A stretch of DNA of 64,000 bases, taken from the NCBI GenBank assembly GCA_016801845.1, contig CM028906.1, forward strand, positions 12,528,501-12,592,500, given 5' to 3'. The translations under genes were made by a program, and so were the position numbers. Positions 1-12,639 of the stretch are shown here, piece after piece. Source of the stretch: Polydactylus sextarius (Eukaryota; Chordata; Actinopteri; Polynemidae). The number at the start of each line of letters is the position of its first letter. Position 1 is the stretch's first letter. The notes beneath the pieces were generated by a model, which was given only the letters and a program-made list of their open reading frames with translations, did not search any database and had not been told where the DNA came from.

Positions 1-846
1 TGAAACAGGGACAGCATAGGAGTGACCTGTGAGTGATCCCACATGTAGTCACATGATTCATTTCTTAAAAATAAAATAAAGATTGGAGAAGCTGTGATTT
101 CTATTAATTCAATTTGTACACAATTTAGGGCATGACTAAGATTTTTACAATGATATTTAGGCAGCTGCGTCTCTAAGTCAGTCAAACTATTCCGCTTTCA
201 GCTTTAAAATCTACATGGTTGCTTAGACTGCATATTTTTAAAACTTTTTATTTTCCCTTTTCTTTCTGTTTTTTTTTTTTTTTTTTTTTCTTTCTATTTT
301 TAAAATGTTTTTTCCTTTTTCTCTTCCAGATAACCCTTACAGTGGCTTTCAGATATTGGATCTGGGCCCACACCACTATTTTTGTTACAGTCAAACATTC
401 AGGAGAAAAAGTCTTCTATTTGTTTTCTTAGTTGTATTGATTTTAATGGTCTGAACTAAAGGAACAGTTTTAGATATTACCACTGAAGGCAGAGTTAAAT
501 GCACCTGTTGATGTAGCCTGATCTTGTTAAACCTTGCCTATGTGGCTGACTTTCGGTGTGCCAAGAAATGGTTACGCATTGTCCCTGCTGCTGTCCAGCA
601 GTGAGGAGTGTGCCATGTTGTAGCTCTTGACTCCTCCAGTGGCAAACTCTCAGTGTCTGGCTTTTCAATGCCCGACACACACGAGCCGCATCCTGAGTGA
701 CAGGCCACTCCCTGCAGAGCTCGGGAGGGTAATTGGCATTCAGGATCATCTGCATGATAGGGAGGGTGGCGAATTCCATGAGACGCCGCTCCCCCGCCTT
801 TTATCCCGCACCACAAAGTTCCCCGAGACTGGTACCCCATTTATAC
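1..846. other. Non-genic stretch with a GC-richer block
   Basis: Positions 1-490 are AT-rich and hold only a 21-base T run at 269-289. Positions about 490-840 are clearly richer in G and C than their surroundings and are open in several frames on both strands. None of these translations resembles a protein family I know, so the openness probably reflects base composition. The block could be a promoter-proximal or conserved regulatory region lying upstream of the TATA-like element at 1233. Confidence 0.45.
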
Positions 847-923
847 AGAGAGAGAGTGAGAGAGAGAGATTGAGAAAGAGAGAGCAAGAGATCGACACAC
901 AGTGAAAGAGAGAGAGCGAGAGA
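847..923. repeat. Imperfect GA-rich simple repeat
   Basis: The tract is mostly GAGAGA and GAGAAAGA on the plus strand, broken near 890-900 by ATCGACACAC. It is a purine-rich simple sequence. A C/CA-rich tract follows at 1041-1074. Confidence 0.9.
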
Positions 924-1040
924 CTACTTTGCATGCAGTGAGTTGGCAGTAGCATCCCCGAGGGAGACATTGTCGGTGAGGGGGAAACAGCTTTCTATGC
1001 ATGAAGAGAAATCTCCTTCAGGTTTGTGTTGCAGCTACCA

Positions 1041-1074
1041 GCACCCCCCCCCACACACCACCCCACCACCACTC
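1041..1074. repeat. C- and CA-rich simple tract
   Basis: A run of nine C residues leads into CACACACCACCCCACCACCAC. It has low complexity and no coding signal. Confidence 0.8.
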
Positions 1075-1232
1075 TCATCATCCTCATCACCCTCCCTTCC
1101 CAAAGTCCTCCACACTGCACCTTCTCTCCTAAACCCCCACACACCCATGTCTGTAGGGATTTATGACCTGTCACCTCAGTAGCACGTAGGAATAGAGGGT
1201 GGAGAGGAGGAGGGGAAGGTAATGGTGGTGAT

Positions 1233-1543
1233 GGTATAAAAAGGAGGTGGAGGATAGGATGGAGGGAAGGCTCTTCACGTCACTCTGGCGAGCACAATGT
1301 ATCAGTCTGTGTTGTGAATTTGTCCATTCACCCATACTGAAGACAAAGAGTTAACGAGAAAAAAAGGAAGAGGTGGAAGGAACGCAAGAGGGAGCAAGGT
1401 TATTGTGATAGCTACAACACCAAAGCTCTGTCCCAATACGGATCAGAAACAAGCAACTGACAAGAACACTCAGCCTTCTTCAACATATCATTTGCTTTGC
1501 TGTCAAGTGGTATATTTAAGAAAAAAAAACAACAACAGCTAAG
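1233..1543 (+). promoter_or_regulatory. Possible TATA promoter and untranslated first exon
   Basis: A TATAAAAAGG motif begins near 1234, in a G-rich block. A start site would be expected about 30 bases downstream, near 1265. The following 280 bases contain no long reading frame and end at AAG|GTAACA, an acceptable splice donor with GT at 1544-1545. Together these could be the promoter and non-coding first exon of a plus-strand gene whose coding exons lie elsewhere. Each motif also occurs by chance in fish DNA, and no coding exon follows in the window, so this is a weak inference. Confidence 0.2.
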
Positions 1544-1545
1544 GT

Positions 1546-3295
1546 AACAAAAGTGGCAATCACACAAAATGCCGGCATGCGGTTATGTTCCAAGAGGACT
1601 GCAGGGTGACACCTGCATATACATTGCACTGTAGTGTATATTTCTCTGTGGACCTTTGATGGAGGGCATTAACCTGTAGATTTCTGCCAGCCCCTATAAA
1701 TTACTCAGCTGTACCTGTGCCCCTGAGGTAGATCATTAGTGTGCTTGATAGGTATAATAACGTAGCCTTGTGCATTGCCATTCCGAGGTTGTATAGTCAT
1801 GACTAAAGAGCTCTCTGTGCAATGAGAATTGAATTATCTGTCCGTCATACAGTTACCGTGTATGTAATGCATACTGAGTCAAGAATCAATAATTTGTCAA
1901 AAGCTGCTGATGCTTTATTGTCATCTCTGCCAAGATGAAATTATATGGAGTTATCGAACATTGGAGACACAACTGATTTTTCTGTAGTTTGCAAACCTGA
2001 CTTTCAAAAAGTAAATAAATAAATAGATGAATGAAAAATTCAATCCCACCAAATGTATCTATCAGGATTTAATCCCTGAATGAATGAATTTCCCAGTGTT
2101 TACTACAGAGAAAACTTTTAACCCATAATCCATGACTTGACTGTGAAGAAAAGTTTAATAACATGGTGTGGCCTTCTGTTAGATATGTCCCAACAACAAT
2201 AACAGCAAGAAATAATAATAATAATAATGTGTCAGGTTTCATAGTAATGGCGCACAGTGGTATGTGCTGTTTGCAGCAACTTCCCATAATGCAAAGTAGA
2301 ATATCATAACTAGACTTTCTCTGCCTGCAGTGTTGCAATGCAGGTGTTCTGGTTTAGGTTGATATTAACCATGGCAAGTACACTGACACTGATATAAATA
2401 TAAAAAATATGGTTTTAGATTTATGCTTTATATATCATGTTCTATCAGGACAGATCTCTAGTTGACTATGCTCATAATTACTATCTGTGTAATAGAGCTG
2501 ATGTAACACCAGAACATGCCCCATGGGCATTAACAAAGGAATATCTTAACTGAGCTGTAGACACAAAGAAAAAAATAAATAAAAAAAGAGAAACAGCAGA
2601 ATAAATAATAAATGTATTAAAACACATTTTGTTTTTCGTTAGCATTTTATTTTAACCCCTAGTACAGTAAACATGTCATTAATGGGTTACAAAATTACAA
2701 TTTCCCCACTGTGAGACAAAGGACAAATGAATTTGAAATATACATCATAATGTATTTTTCGGGGCATTATTAACTCTTCATGAGTGTATTCATCAATAAT
2801 CATACATTGTACAAAATAGCATGATAATCCATCTTTTTTTAGCTTGAATCCTATTAAATAAATCCTTGTAGAGTATTATAAATCATTATCATAACTGGTT
2901 ACCTGAATGGAAATAGCAAGTAATAATATTTCTATATTATAAAACTACTATTTCAGGACTTTAACAAAGTTGTTTTCTTTATTTCTCAAATCATACAATC
3001 TAGTAAAATGCTGTTACAGAGTTTGATATTTATCAGATTATATCAGTATAAGGACTGTGAGAAATATATACAATTAAATAAAATTAAATATTAAAATATA
3101 AATATTAAAATTGGATTGGATAAAACCAGCAAATCAGAAATTCTTCTTCAGCTACCACATTTACCACCGTGAAACTAGTGCAGTAAAAACTAAACTGACT
3201 GTTGTGATAGAAGTCAACAGCAAGGAGAGCAAAACTAAAATGATAGTGAGAAAGTACAGATAAGAACAACAACAGATTAAGAAAGATGAGAGGAG
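1546..3295. other. AT-rich non-coding stretch
   Basis: No gene is seen. It contains a short (AAT)6 microsatellite at 2211-2228 and many A- and T-rich runs, notably around 3060-3115. The short open frames here have no recognisable content. Confidence 0.6.
2211..2228. repeat. (AAT)6 microsatellite
   Basis: Six perfect AAT units are seen directly. Confidence 0.9.
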
Positions 3296-3299
3296 GATT

Positions 3300-3730
3300 T
3301 ATTTAAGGCAACTAGGAGAGAAAGACGTAGAAGTATTTTTCTAACAGATGACTTTTCAGCTCCTGCTCCAGAAGAGCAAGCATTACCTCTGCTGTCCTGA
3401 CTGGAGTGTGGAAGGTCATTCCAGTGTTGGTGGGAGGAGGGAGACAGAGCTGAAAGTAGAGCAACGACTTCGTAGCTGCAGGGAAGAGAGACGGGGCTGA
3501 GCAGGTGGTTGTAGCAGAGTGCAGAGGTGTTGTGGAGGGTTGTGGCCTGGAGGTAGAGGGGGGTTGTTGGTGATGGTGGTGCCTCCTTCAACAGACTCGT
3601 ACACCAGCAGCAGCAGGGATCCACATTCAATATCATCTGCTAGGAGGTAGTGAGCAGAAGCAGGGAGGGGTGGGGGGTGAGGCTGACACAAGAGAATTTT
3701 GTGGGGTTGAAGAAAACGTGGGTTGAGGTA
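3300..3730 (-). mobile_element. Possible degraded LINE C-terminal relic
   Basis: This GC-rich island sits in AT-rich DNA. On the minus strand, frames spell fragments such as HWNDLPHS followed by basic, leucine-rich residues. This resembles the RLWNSLP region near the C terminus of fish LINE ORF2 proteins. The plus-strand stretch around 3410-3425 (AGGTCATTCCAGTG) also recalls a dispersed fish repeat. Frames are broken and no reverse transcriptase motif is visible, so the assignment is tentative. A unique GC-rich sequence is the alternative. Confidence 0.35.
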
Positions 3731-3739
3731 TTGTGAACA

Positions 3740-4455
3740 AGCTAAAGGGCTGAGAAGATCATAGGCAAAACCAATTTCTCATTCAGAGCAGCTTACAATG
3801 GCTTTTCTTACAGGTCAGGCTCGCGCAATTTTGTGAAACAGAGCTTCGTTCGACAAGAGGTTGCTCTGCTTTGTAGCCATGGAATGTTACTGTGCTGTGA
3901 CACAGTTTTAGACAAGAATTAAAGATTATGTTCCCACACCATGAATTATATGAGGCTGTTACATTGTGCTTCAGATTAGGCTGCAGCAACAATATGTCCT
4001 TAAAGTCTGAGCTGTTTGTTTTCAACTAGATTTTTTTGGCTCAAGTCTTAAGATGAAGTAGGCAGAATAAGTCTACTACCATTTGCTACTAGGGCAGGCT
4101 TCATACAGGGTCTAATTTAATTTGGGCTTATTAATGTGACGAAATAATTTATTAATGCTTTACTGATCAGTAATGAGCCATTAATGAGAATAATTTCTGT
4201 GTTGCCATGTTGAAAAAAAAAAAAAAACTCTCTCTTTTGTCTTTAAGAAAAATTAGATGGGAAGAAACTTCTATGGCCTTTTAAGAACTAATACACTAAA
4301 ACATGAAGAGAAGGGAAATTGAGTTGACAACCCTTTTCTTTAAAGGTTCACACACTAGAAATGGTGTGAACTTGTGGTTTAATAGAATGTTAGAAACCTG
4401 TGACCCCCTTTTAATTACTTAATAAGCACATGCCTTGCTAATTTTTGTTCATATC
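3740..4455. other. Non-coding stretch, nothing recognised
   Basis: AT-rich sequence with a short A run near 4215-4226. No gene, RNA or repeat family is recognised. Confidence 0.6.
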
Positions 4456-4461
4456 ATAAAG

Positions 4462-4671
4462 CAATGGTTTCCAACTTGGGATTTGAGAACAGAGCAGAAC
4501 ATTTTTTATTTTTTATTTCAAATTTTTAAGCTTCACCTCCAGAGCCTGAGAAAAAAAAAGTTCAAATAAAAATAAAATCACACAAAAAGGTGTGGAACCT
4601 GTGGAGCACGGTTGTGAGCTGAATATTTAGCGTTCATGGGTCAGTATCGAAAAAATGGTGGGAACCCACTG
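4462..4671. mobile_element. hAT-like miniature element
   Basis: The left end reads CAATGGTTTCCAAC. The reverse complement of the right end reads CCAGTGGGTTCCCAC. Both match, with decay, the CAGTGGTTCCCAACC-type ends of a widespread hAT family. The 210-base interior is A/T-rich with no reading frame, as expected for a non-autonomous copy. I could not find a clean 8-base target duplication, so the exact ends are uncertain. Confidence 0.5.
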
Positions 4672-4679
4672 GTTTTATA

Positions 4680-7600
4680 GAAAGAAAGATAGATAACTCT
4701 GCTCATATGATGACTTTATTGAAGAATACTTAGTTTCATTTCCTGGTGCTTATTACAATAACAAATTCACCATATATTAATGATTTTAATATATTTTTAA
4801 TCACAGGTTCCATCCAAAGTTTAAGGCTGAATAAATTGGGTGTGATATAATTAATAAAATGGAGAAAAAGAAATAGACCAGCAATTAAATCAAAATTATA
4901 ATCAAAATTATTCCATTAGTAGTTTAACATCTTAAGAAAATATTTCAAGTGATGTGATGTCAAATTTCAGTCTCACTGTAAAATAACATTTACACAATAA
5001 ATTTTGATTTTCATAATGATTAAAGAATATTTTATCCCATGTTACCTCTTATGTCACTGTTGCAGCTTTTATGTATACACAGAGCCGATACGTCGTCACA
5101 GATGTCCACAACTAAAAGTAAACTATCGATAGTTGCGACTTTGCGAGACTGGCTTAATGTCCCTCACCGGCTGACCTCTCCTGCCCTGCAAAGCAATCTC
5201 CGTGGTTGTCTGAAGACAGGCCATGAATATCTCTCACCTGCTTTAAGTACAACACCATCGACACAGGGCTGAGCGAGTAGACATCTTCCGCTCCAGTGGA
5301 CGTGTGGACAGAATGATGGAAGCCACTAAAGAGAGGTGATCCTCTTTTTTTCTGGCTTCAGTGTCTGGTTGGCAGCCAGTCAATCGTCTGTGACTTTGTA
5401 ATATACAATTGGATTCCCCTTGCCTGCCATAACATCCTTTTGCAGATTAGACTCTGGATGACCTGCCAAGGAGGTAGGTTCGAACATATTGACTCCTCTG
5501 CATATGCAACAGCTCCCTCTCAGTGGGGTTCTCTCTGTAGTGGAGACAGAGCGCAGTCATTTGGGTGGTGATTGTGATGGGGAGGGGTGTTGCTGCAAGG
5601 TCCATTGACAGAGAAGGACATGCGGTGTGCTCTTCTTTTCAACACTGCCTCACTTGAGAAAACCCTCATCCATTCTTCCCTTTAGAGATAATGCATGCAT
5701 GATTGCAGACTGCACCTGTGTACACAGGCCTGACTGTGAGCACATACGGATGTATGTCCAGCAGTGCAGTGGAAGAGCATTTTTTCAGGCTTTACAAAGA
5801 GTTGTAGCAATAAGGCCACACACTGATTAATAAGACAAAATAGTTCTAGGTTATTTTGCATCTCTTTATTCCTGTAAGGGACATCCACACTGAAAACACA
5901 CAGATTAACTCATCTGAATCGCCTACAAAAGGCTCAGAGTCTTCTATGTGCACACAATAGAGAGATTCACTACTTTCATTAAAATAGTGATGTTTTATGC
6001 AGAATTTTAGCATTGCCTGTTTTATCCTCTAAATTATAGTATGGAAGCAATTTATTGAAAATACAGTTGAAGAAAGAGCTAATTTCGGAGGCTGAATGTT
6101 CCTGCCTCCTTGCTCTGCGTCTTACTGTATTGTTATAACTGCTTCTGACTCTGTTCAGCTATTTTTATTCTGGCATCTTTATTTCTTTATTTTACTTTTA
6201 TTTTTTATTTTTTCGGCTCTTTCATCCAATTTCCTTTCAGACACAAAAGGCATCATTTAAAAGAGAAGGAAGAAGAATGACAAGTCCTGGATCTGTTGAA
6301 AAGTGTGTCAGTGTGTGTCATTTGGAAACATCATCTGAATATTGAGCAGACAGACTGTGTTTGATGAACAACTCCCTCCAAAAAACTGTCACATCCAACA
6401 TTTTTATTAAATGACAAGGTCGATCAGAAGTGTTTTTACAAAGTGTTACCACCGAAAGAATTTATCGTCCCACTAGATGACACCACACATCGACCTGATC
6501 ATTTTTCCTCACTGCAAAAAAGACCCAAATGTTGGAATGCGAGAACCGAACACAGCTGATTGGGGTGACCGCGTGAGGCAGGCGCAGGTCCAGAGATGAC
6601 ACCAGGCCCTTGTGGGACTGACCTCAGTGGAGGATGTGACACGTAGGTAGAGCACAGAAAGAATGGTCCAGGTGTGACCTCTGACCTCTGGGGGAATTTA
6701 TAACTAGAACACTGAGCTCAGTTGAGACACTTTATCTTAATTTAAACCCAGCTTGTCGCAGCTTCTATGGCTGTTGTATGAAGGTGGCAGAGCTTTTTGC
6801 TACTTTACAGAAACTCAAAAGAAACAAGGTTATTGGACTGAGCAGCAAGATTTGAAGTGCATTTGAAACAAAAAGCTGAAGAGCACAATGTGTTATTATG
6901 GATAAAAAACTTGATATTGATTGTCATTATTAAATATTTATGACTGTTGTTGTTGTGGGAGGAACTGGTAGCTGCACTTTCTTCTTTTGATTTTCTTTCA
7001 TGTTTTCACTTAAATAGAGGTATTGCCTCTTAGTGTTCTGACTGAAAACCTTCTCTAACCTGGTGTGATATCTGCAACAAGGAAAGAAAAGGAGGTGAAC
7101 ACAAAAACATAAAAAACAAATTTTAACCTTAAGTCAATTTGGAAACCATAGCAATTCAATTAAATTCAAATAGGAAATATTGTTTTTTGTCTTAAATTAA
7201 AAAAAATCGTACTCAAAAAAATGAAAAGATCTTAAACTACATATATTAATAAATGTTTTTATACTAGAATGACTAGACTCTACAAAATACACATTTAATG
7301 AAGAACAAGCCTTGAATAGCTGTGGCTCAGATGTTTAATGAGGTATGAATTTGTTAATATAAAGGGTGTAAGTGCCTTTGAATAAAACATTGGACTCTAT
7401 GCTGGATGCTTTACATTTGCTTTGATTGCAGCACTACTTGGATTGTGGTCATCTCCATTAATACCAATACTGATTAATCTCAATAACACCTTACATCTCT
7501 GTTTCTTATCAGCTGCCACATCATTTTACAATATTTCCCTCCTCTTGAGTCTATATGAATATTTCTGCCAACTTTGTTACATTGTAGAGGCCCCAAACCA
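4680..7600. other. Non-coding stretch with mixed composition
   Basis: No gene is seen. Blocks around 5060-5480 and 6420-6720 are less AT-rich than their surroundings and could be regulatory, but nothing identifies them. The rest is AT-rich. Short open frames at 5039-5272 and 5627-5830 have no family resemblance. Confidence 0.5.
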
Positions 7601-7639
7601 CAAATCCTGAGGTAACATCAACTTTGACCCTTGATCACC

Positions 7640-7653
7640 AAAATTATGCCATC
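7640..7653. repeat. Left target-site duplication of the SINE
   Basis: AAAATTATGCCATC matches 7831-7844 (AAAATTATGTCATC) at 13 of 14 positions. Confidence 0.85.
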
Positions 7654-7830
7654 GTTAGGGTGCCTGGATGGCCAACTGGCTAAGACGCACCACATTGGTG
7701 TATGTGCTGTGCAGTTGTTTGCCGATTCAAATCCTGACTGAGTTGATCTTTCCTGCATGTCCTTCCTCTACTCTCCTCTGTGTTTCCTGTCTCTGATTAA
7801 AGGCAAAAATGCCCAAAAAATAATTAAAAA
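7654..7830 (+). mobile_element. tRNA-derived SINE
   Basis: The 5' part is tRNA-like, with an A-box-like GGCCAACTGGCTAAGACG and a B-box-like GATTCAAATCC. These are internal RNA polymerase III promoter elements. The body continues with TCCTGCATGTCCTTCC and CTGTTTCCTGTCTCT-like motifs and ends in AAAGGCAAAAATGCCC plus an A/T-rich tail, the layout of a common teleost SINE. It is flanked by a 14-base target duplication, AAAATTATG(C/T)CATC, at 7640-7653 and 7831-7844, with one mismatch. It was presumably mobilised by a partner LINE. Confidence 0.9.
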
Positions 7831-7844
7831 AAAATTATGTCATC
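7831..7844. repeat. Right target-site duplication of the SINE
   Basis: AAAATTATGTCATC is the partner of 7640-7653. One C/T difference suggests that the insertion is not recent. Confidence 0.85.
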
Positions 7845-7924
7845 ACAATCATCCTTGACTCCAAGCAAAATATTGTACAAACTCCTTGCTCAAGGAGATC
7901 TTGAGAAATCCCATTCAAAGGCTC

Positions 7925-10900
7925 AAAAACATGTTTTGTGTGGTCATACAGACCTTTGACCTCTGATAATCAAAAATCTAATAAGATTTACCTGAAAACA
8001 TGATGCCAACATGACAGTTCCTGTCACAGAGGCCTAAACACGACAATACTGATGAATTACACAGTGCCTCCAATGGATTCCAGCACAGCCATGACCCTGA
8101 ACATGACTGTGCAATGACACAAATAGAATTGCTGCAATGCTCCTTCACTTGGGAGCAATATTCTTAGGTGACCCTTTTCTTTTCTTCTTCTTTTTTTGTG
8201 TTTTCTGATGTCATTTGTGTGTAATTTTTACTCAAAACATGTATCCCCTGTGGAAAAACCCAAGTCATAATGATCATAAATTACTATCTCAAACTAAAAC
8301 AAGCCCACTCAAACATATTATCAAAAATGTGATAACATCTAAATTATATTATGGTGATAATAACAGCAGCAGCAGCTTATTTTGTTTGTGTCCTTCCTGT
8401 AGGGACTTATTATACTGTGCTGTGTTTTGTTTTTTTTATTTTATTTTATTTTATTTTATTTATTTATGTTATTTATTTATTTTTTGTTTTTCCCACATGA
8501 TGAGAAATAGTTGAAATTGTTAACAATGAATGTAAATGCATTAATCTCTTTTAAAGCTTTTATAACAATAGTAGGCAGCTATTTACTGCTTTGATTTTTA
8601 AAAAGCAGTGAATTAATTTCTCCCTCTGTGATCCTTCACAGTGTCAGAGGATTTCTCTGCTGTTTGTCATCAGACAAATGCTTAAGCTATATCCTTAGAG
8701 AAATTACTTCATTCAATTCCATTTCCTTTAATTAGTCACAAACATAATTCTGCTACTTTCTAACGTCTTGGACGACGGGGCGCAAAAGAAATATTCTTTC
8801 ATGTTTGGAACGGATGGAAATTCATTGCAGTTTTTGAAGCCAACCCGCCAGAGTAAAGGCCTCAGATTTTATTTTGTTTGTGCTGTCTATATCATACACA
8901 CATTTGCTGCATGTGAATTATCAAGAGATTTATGTGCATACAAGATATGACTTGATGACATACTAATCAGCAGATGCTTCCAGGTATAGGCTTTTTTTGA
9001 TCTGAATAAATATGTGGAAAAACAGCTTGCAGTGCGTTGAGGAACAGAACATTTAACACTGTTGTTCCCTGCCAACAAGCGAACTGAGTAAAATCCCAGG
9101 CTGATTAAAATCAAATGAAAAATGAGGAAGACTTTGCCTAAAGCTTACTAGATGTTAAATCACAACATTCTCTCTGTGTATTTGATTCTTACAACAAATC
9201 TAGTCAGCTGGAAAAAAAAAATGTTGAACTGTGGCTCATCTCACATGCAAATGAGATGCACACAATTTAAGACTTGCATTGACTTAGTGATGTTTTGTTG
9301 TAGCTGTCACCGTCACTTTTCTCTGTGTTCTTTGATTAAATTGTATTTGTATACTTTTATGCCCCAACAAACAAATGCAAAAGCAGTTCTACTGTTGCAA
9401 TATTTATATAACAGTGACAAATCACCTCAATTTGACACTTTTATTTACTAAAAATCAAACAACACTTCAATCTTTTGAATTGTATTTGCATCTAAACCCT
9501 GTAATGGTAGATTTTTAGAAAAGAAAAATATTTTTTTCTTCTTTTGCAAGCACATAAATTAAATTCCGTAGATAAATTATCACTCAAAGAAAGAATTTCG
9601 TTTGAGCAAACGAATTGTATATTTGCTCAGCAAATGTATTTGCATGTTTCCTATCATCAACACAAACACACAATAATCACCTCACTCAGTTTTACTCATT
9701 GGGCCTCTCTCAGCATCTCTGCTCTGTGTGCTCAGCTTGACAGTGAGTGTGCGTCACTCAGCCACGATGCTAGAGAGGAGGAAAGTAGTTAGTAGGTGTT
9801 AATTTATGATTAACTCCGTTGTTTGCAAACTAATAGTTATTACCATTATTGGTTCCTGGGGAAACAGAGAAGAATTTTGAGACTGCTCCAATTTTTACTA
9901 GACACCACCAATCTATCACTTGCAGCCTGGCTATCATGACAGAAAGCTAAAATTTACAGATAAACTGTAGCTAATGCATCTTTCTTATGCCAGAAGTAAG
10001 CGCTAGCAATGATCTTTTTGTTGTTACTGTTAGCAATTTCATATCATGCTATTTTAGGCCTACAACCTCTATAGCAACATGTCTACAAGTGCAGGTTGGA
10101 TAGAATTATGATAGAACCAATTTAATGTGACACAAATAAAACAGAATTGTTCATAAACACTACATGACTCCCGTTTTCATTAACGTTGATGGATGCAGCA
10201 ACCATATTGGTCTTAAATATTAAAACTGGTCCTACATACTTTCTGATTCAGACATTTGACTTCAGGGGCGTTTCAGCCCAAATGAGGGTTGGGTGGTTGG
10301 AAAATTCCAATTTCCAATTTTAATGGTTCAAATTGTTTTGCTTTTGTAAGCACTTAGGGCTTTGTTATCATTTCAAAAATTAGACAGATGGAATGCTTAG
10401 AAATAATACTGTGCACTTGTATTAACAATTTATCATTTCCAAAAGCTGTGTTACGGTGGTGTTAGATACTTTTTACTTTTCATATAGGGCAACTTAATAT
10501 TTTCCTGAAAGTTAAACTCTTTGCATTCCCATTGAAATTCTCTTACCCAGCTGCAAAGTGTGGTTGAGTTCCAGCTTTTTTTTTTTTTTTAGTGGATTGC
10601 AGACAAGAAATACGAACGAATGAAAAGTTAAAATCATAGGAGAAATAAAAGTCTATCTATGTTCTTTTAATGTCTTCCTTTCCCAGGCTCCCATATGCTT
10701 CTTAATATTTAATTGCAATAAAGACACAATACCTAATACCTAACATTTTAATATAGACCTACCCAACCATTTAGGGTAAATTTCTGTAGGATTATATTAC
10801 AAAATGCAAATTGGTTACAGTAGCCTAATTCAAAAAGCCAGAACAGAGATGAGATTAAGAATGGCTGCGGTAACTTTAGTATCCACTATGTATCATTTAA

Positions 10901-12290
10901 CATCCCATTAGTTGTCAATGGAAGTTACTGAGTGTAATCTACAGAAATATTATAGAGATGGGGAAGCGGTGCTGATGCTCCAGCGATTGAGGAAGTGATA
11001 GCAAGAGATAAGCAATAGTTAATGGGAATGCGAGAGAGGAAATTACTTGATAAAATTAGAAATAAGGGAATTGGTAAGCATTCACTGAGACCAAGAAATA
11101 AGTGGATGAAATAAGTGGTCAAGTGATTTAGTGATTTGCTGAACATCGGAGGACAGAAAATAAATAACAAAAAAGAGAAGTTCTGCTGAGAAGGTTCATT
11201 ATGCTTTAACCCACCTGAGATCTAGATTATCTTTACCTGTAGCCTACAAGTAACATAAAGTGTCTCACTAGCCCTCTCTCATTGAAAGCATTAGACATTC
11301 CCTAAATTCTATAACTTTTTGTAGTCAGTCAAATGAGTCCAGATACATTAGAAATAACTTAATCTTTTGCTTCTTTCTTCTCCTTTTCAACTTGCCAAAT
11401 TATTTCATCTTCAGGCGCAGTCAGCACCAAGACGTAAAAAGAACATAATAGGCATGTCAAAATCAAGTCTCTCTTCCATTTAACAAGCCCAGACTTTTAA
11501 AATCTATCGATGAAGATGCCTAATGACATTTCACTCCACTATACCATGAATTGTTTCCGCACCATAGCTGATGTCACACTATGAATTTACAAAACCGTAC
11601 ACTGAATGACAATAAGCTTTGTTGAAAATGGCACAGGTAACTTGTGCCTTAGGCCAAGCAGGTAACTGACATTGTGATTTAATGGCCTGCTTCATCCTGC
11701 AGCGTTCCCTTAGGACAGTGCAGCACAGTTGGTTATCCTTGGTAACAATGCTAGCTACGTTTCATTTTAAGTGCTACAATCTGAGCCAGATAGCTGACAG
11801 CTTATGTTTTACCAGTTTGGTTAACATTCCTAATGTAACAAAAAATAACAGCAAATGTTAGCTGACGTTTGCAGTATGTCTAACAGGCTGACTTGAGCTT
11901 ATCTTTACCTTTTTGTCCCCTTCGAGTTGCCAAGAAGTCAGGAATCGGCTGCATTTAAACCATTAATGTCATTATCACTGACTGTATCATTTATCCTGTC
12001 CACAAAGTGAGTATTAACATACTTTTTTAGAAAACTGCATTGGGAAAAATTCATATCTCATATTATTTGACTGTACAGCTAAACACAGTCCCCAGTCCCA
12101 AGCAACAGAGTGGGATACATAGAGAGAAAAACTAGCTCATAAAAAAAGTGAAAAATAATGTAGGACTGTACACAAAAGGAATTTGGAAGCAGGTAGAAGA
12201 AGGAAGAAAATGATGACAAACTCAAGGAACTTAGAAATACAAAATGATCTCTGGTGGCAGTGGCCATGAACTACTCATTCTAATTCTAGT
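7925..12290. other. Long AT-rich stretch without a gene
   Basis: No coding gene is supported. It contains a TTTTA-type simple repeat at 8438-8485, a T run near 10576-10590, and short open frames (for example 8215-8514 and 9152-9451) rich in Phe, Tyr, Ile and Leu that come from T-rich DNA. A GC-richer block at about 8765-8870 is unexplained. Confidence 0.55.
8438..8485. repeat. (TTTTA)n / (TTTA)n microsatellite
   Basis: TTTTA units are followed by TTTA and TTAT units. Part of an open frame rich in Phe, Tyr and Ile on the plus strand is made entirely by this tract. Confidence 0.9.
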
Positions 12291-12291
12291 G

Positions 12292-12324
12292 CACAAACAC
12301 ACACACACATATATATATATATAA
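12292..12324. repeat. (AC)n(AT)n compound microsatellite
   Basis: ACACAC units pass directly into ATATAT units. Confidence 0.9.
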
Positions 12325-12398
12325 ATCCAAATTTTTGTTTGTGTAAAATCACCTAAAACTAATAATTGCTATATTTTGAAAGATCCATAAGATAAGAT

Positions 12399-12409
12399 GT
12401 GTGTTTGTA

Positions 12410-12442
<33 letters not shown>
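12399..12442. repeat. (TG)n microsatellite
   Basis: An uninterrupted TG run follows an imperfect TGTTTGTATGTATG lead-in. Minus-strand frames through it encode runs of His-Thr, an artefact of the repeat. Confidence 0.95.
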
Positions 12443-12445
<3 letters not shown>

Positions 12446-12522
12446 CACAGTATTGACACATTTGGAGCTGGTAGTTTTGTTCATACTGCTTTGTGTGCTT
12501 CTGACTGGTACAAACACCCCTA

Positions 12523-12557
12523 TAAAAATAAAAAATAAACAAATAAATAAATAAACA
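12523..12557. repeat. (AAAT)n-type microsatellite
   Basis: Imperfect AAAAATAAAAAATAAAC is followed by AAAT units. Confidence 0.85.
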
Positions 12558-12639
12558 AGATACACATCTGATACTGTACTTAAAATGAAATACAACTCCA
12601 TTGTTCGTGGGTGCATAAAATTTTATTGTCCAACTGATC

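Larger units (their letters stand above)
7605..7920 (-). repeat. Old dispersed repeat interrupted by a SINE
   Basis: The flanks of the SINE at 7654-7830 read as one repeat when the insertion is removed. On the left is a TTGACC-CTTGATCACCAAAATTATG segment (7622-7648). On the right is ATCCTTGACTCCAAG (7851-7865), followed by a CTTGAGAAAT segment. This matches a common fish repeat with TTTGACCACCAAAATC, CATCCTTGAGTCCAAG and TTCTTGAGATAT motifs. A copy in the opposite orientation lies at 40490-40618. The family is known to me only as a dispersed repeat and I cannot name its class. Confidence 0.6.

Noticed and set aside
219..431. Phe-rich 70-codon frame
   Set aside because: It is made by a poly-T tract and T-rich flanks and has no family resemblance.
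495..840. Overlapping 92-100-codon frames on both strands
   Set aside because: Openness on both strands in a GC-richer block indicates composition; no domain or splice context supports coding.
7660..7735. Functional tRNA gene
   Set aside because: A- and B-box-like sequences are present, but the head does not fold as a tRNA by eye, and the body, tail and target duplication identify a SINE.
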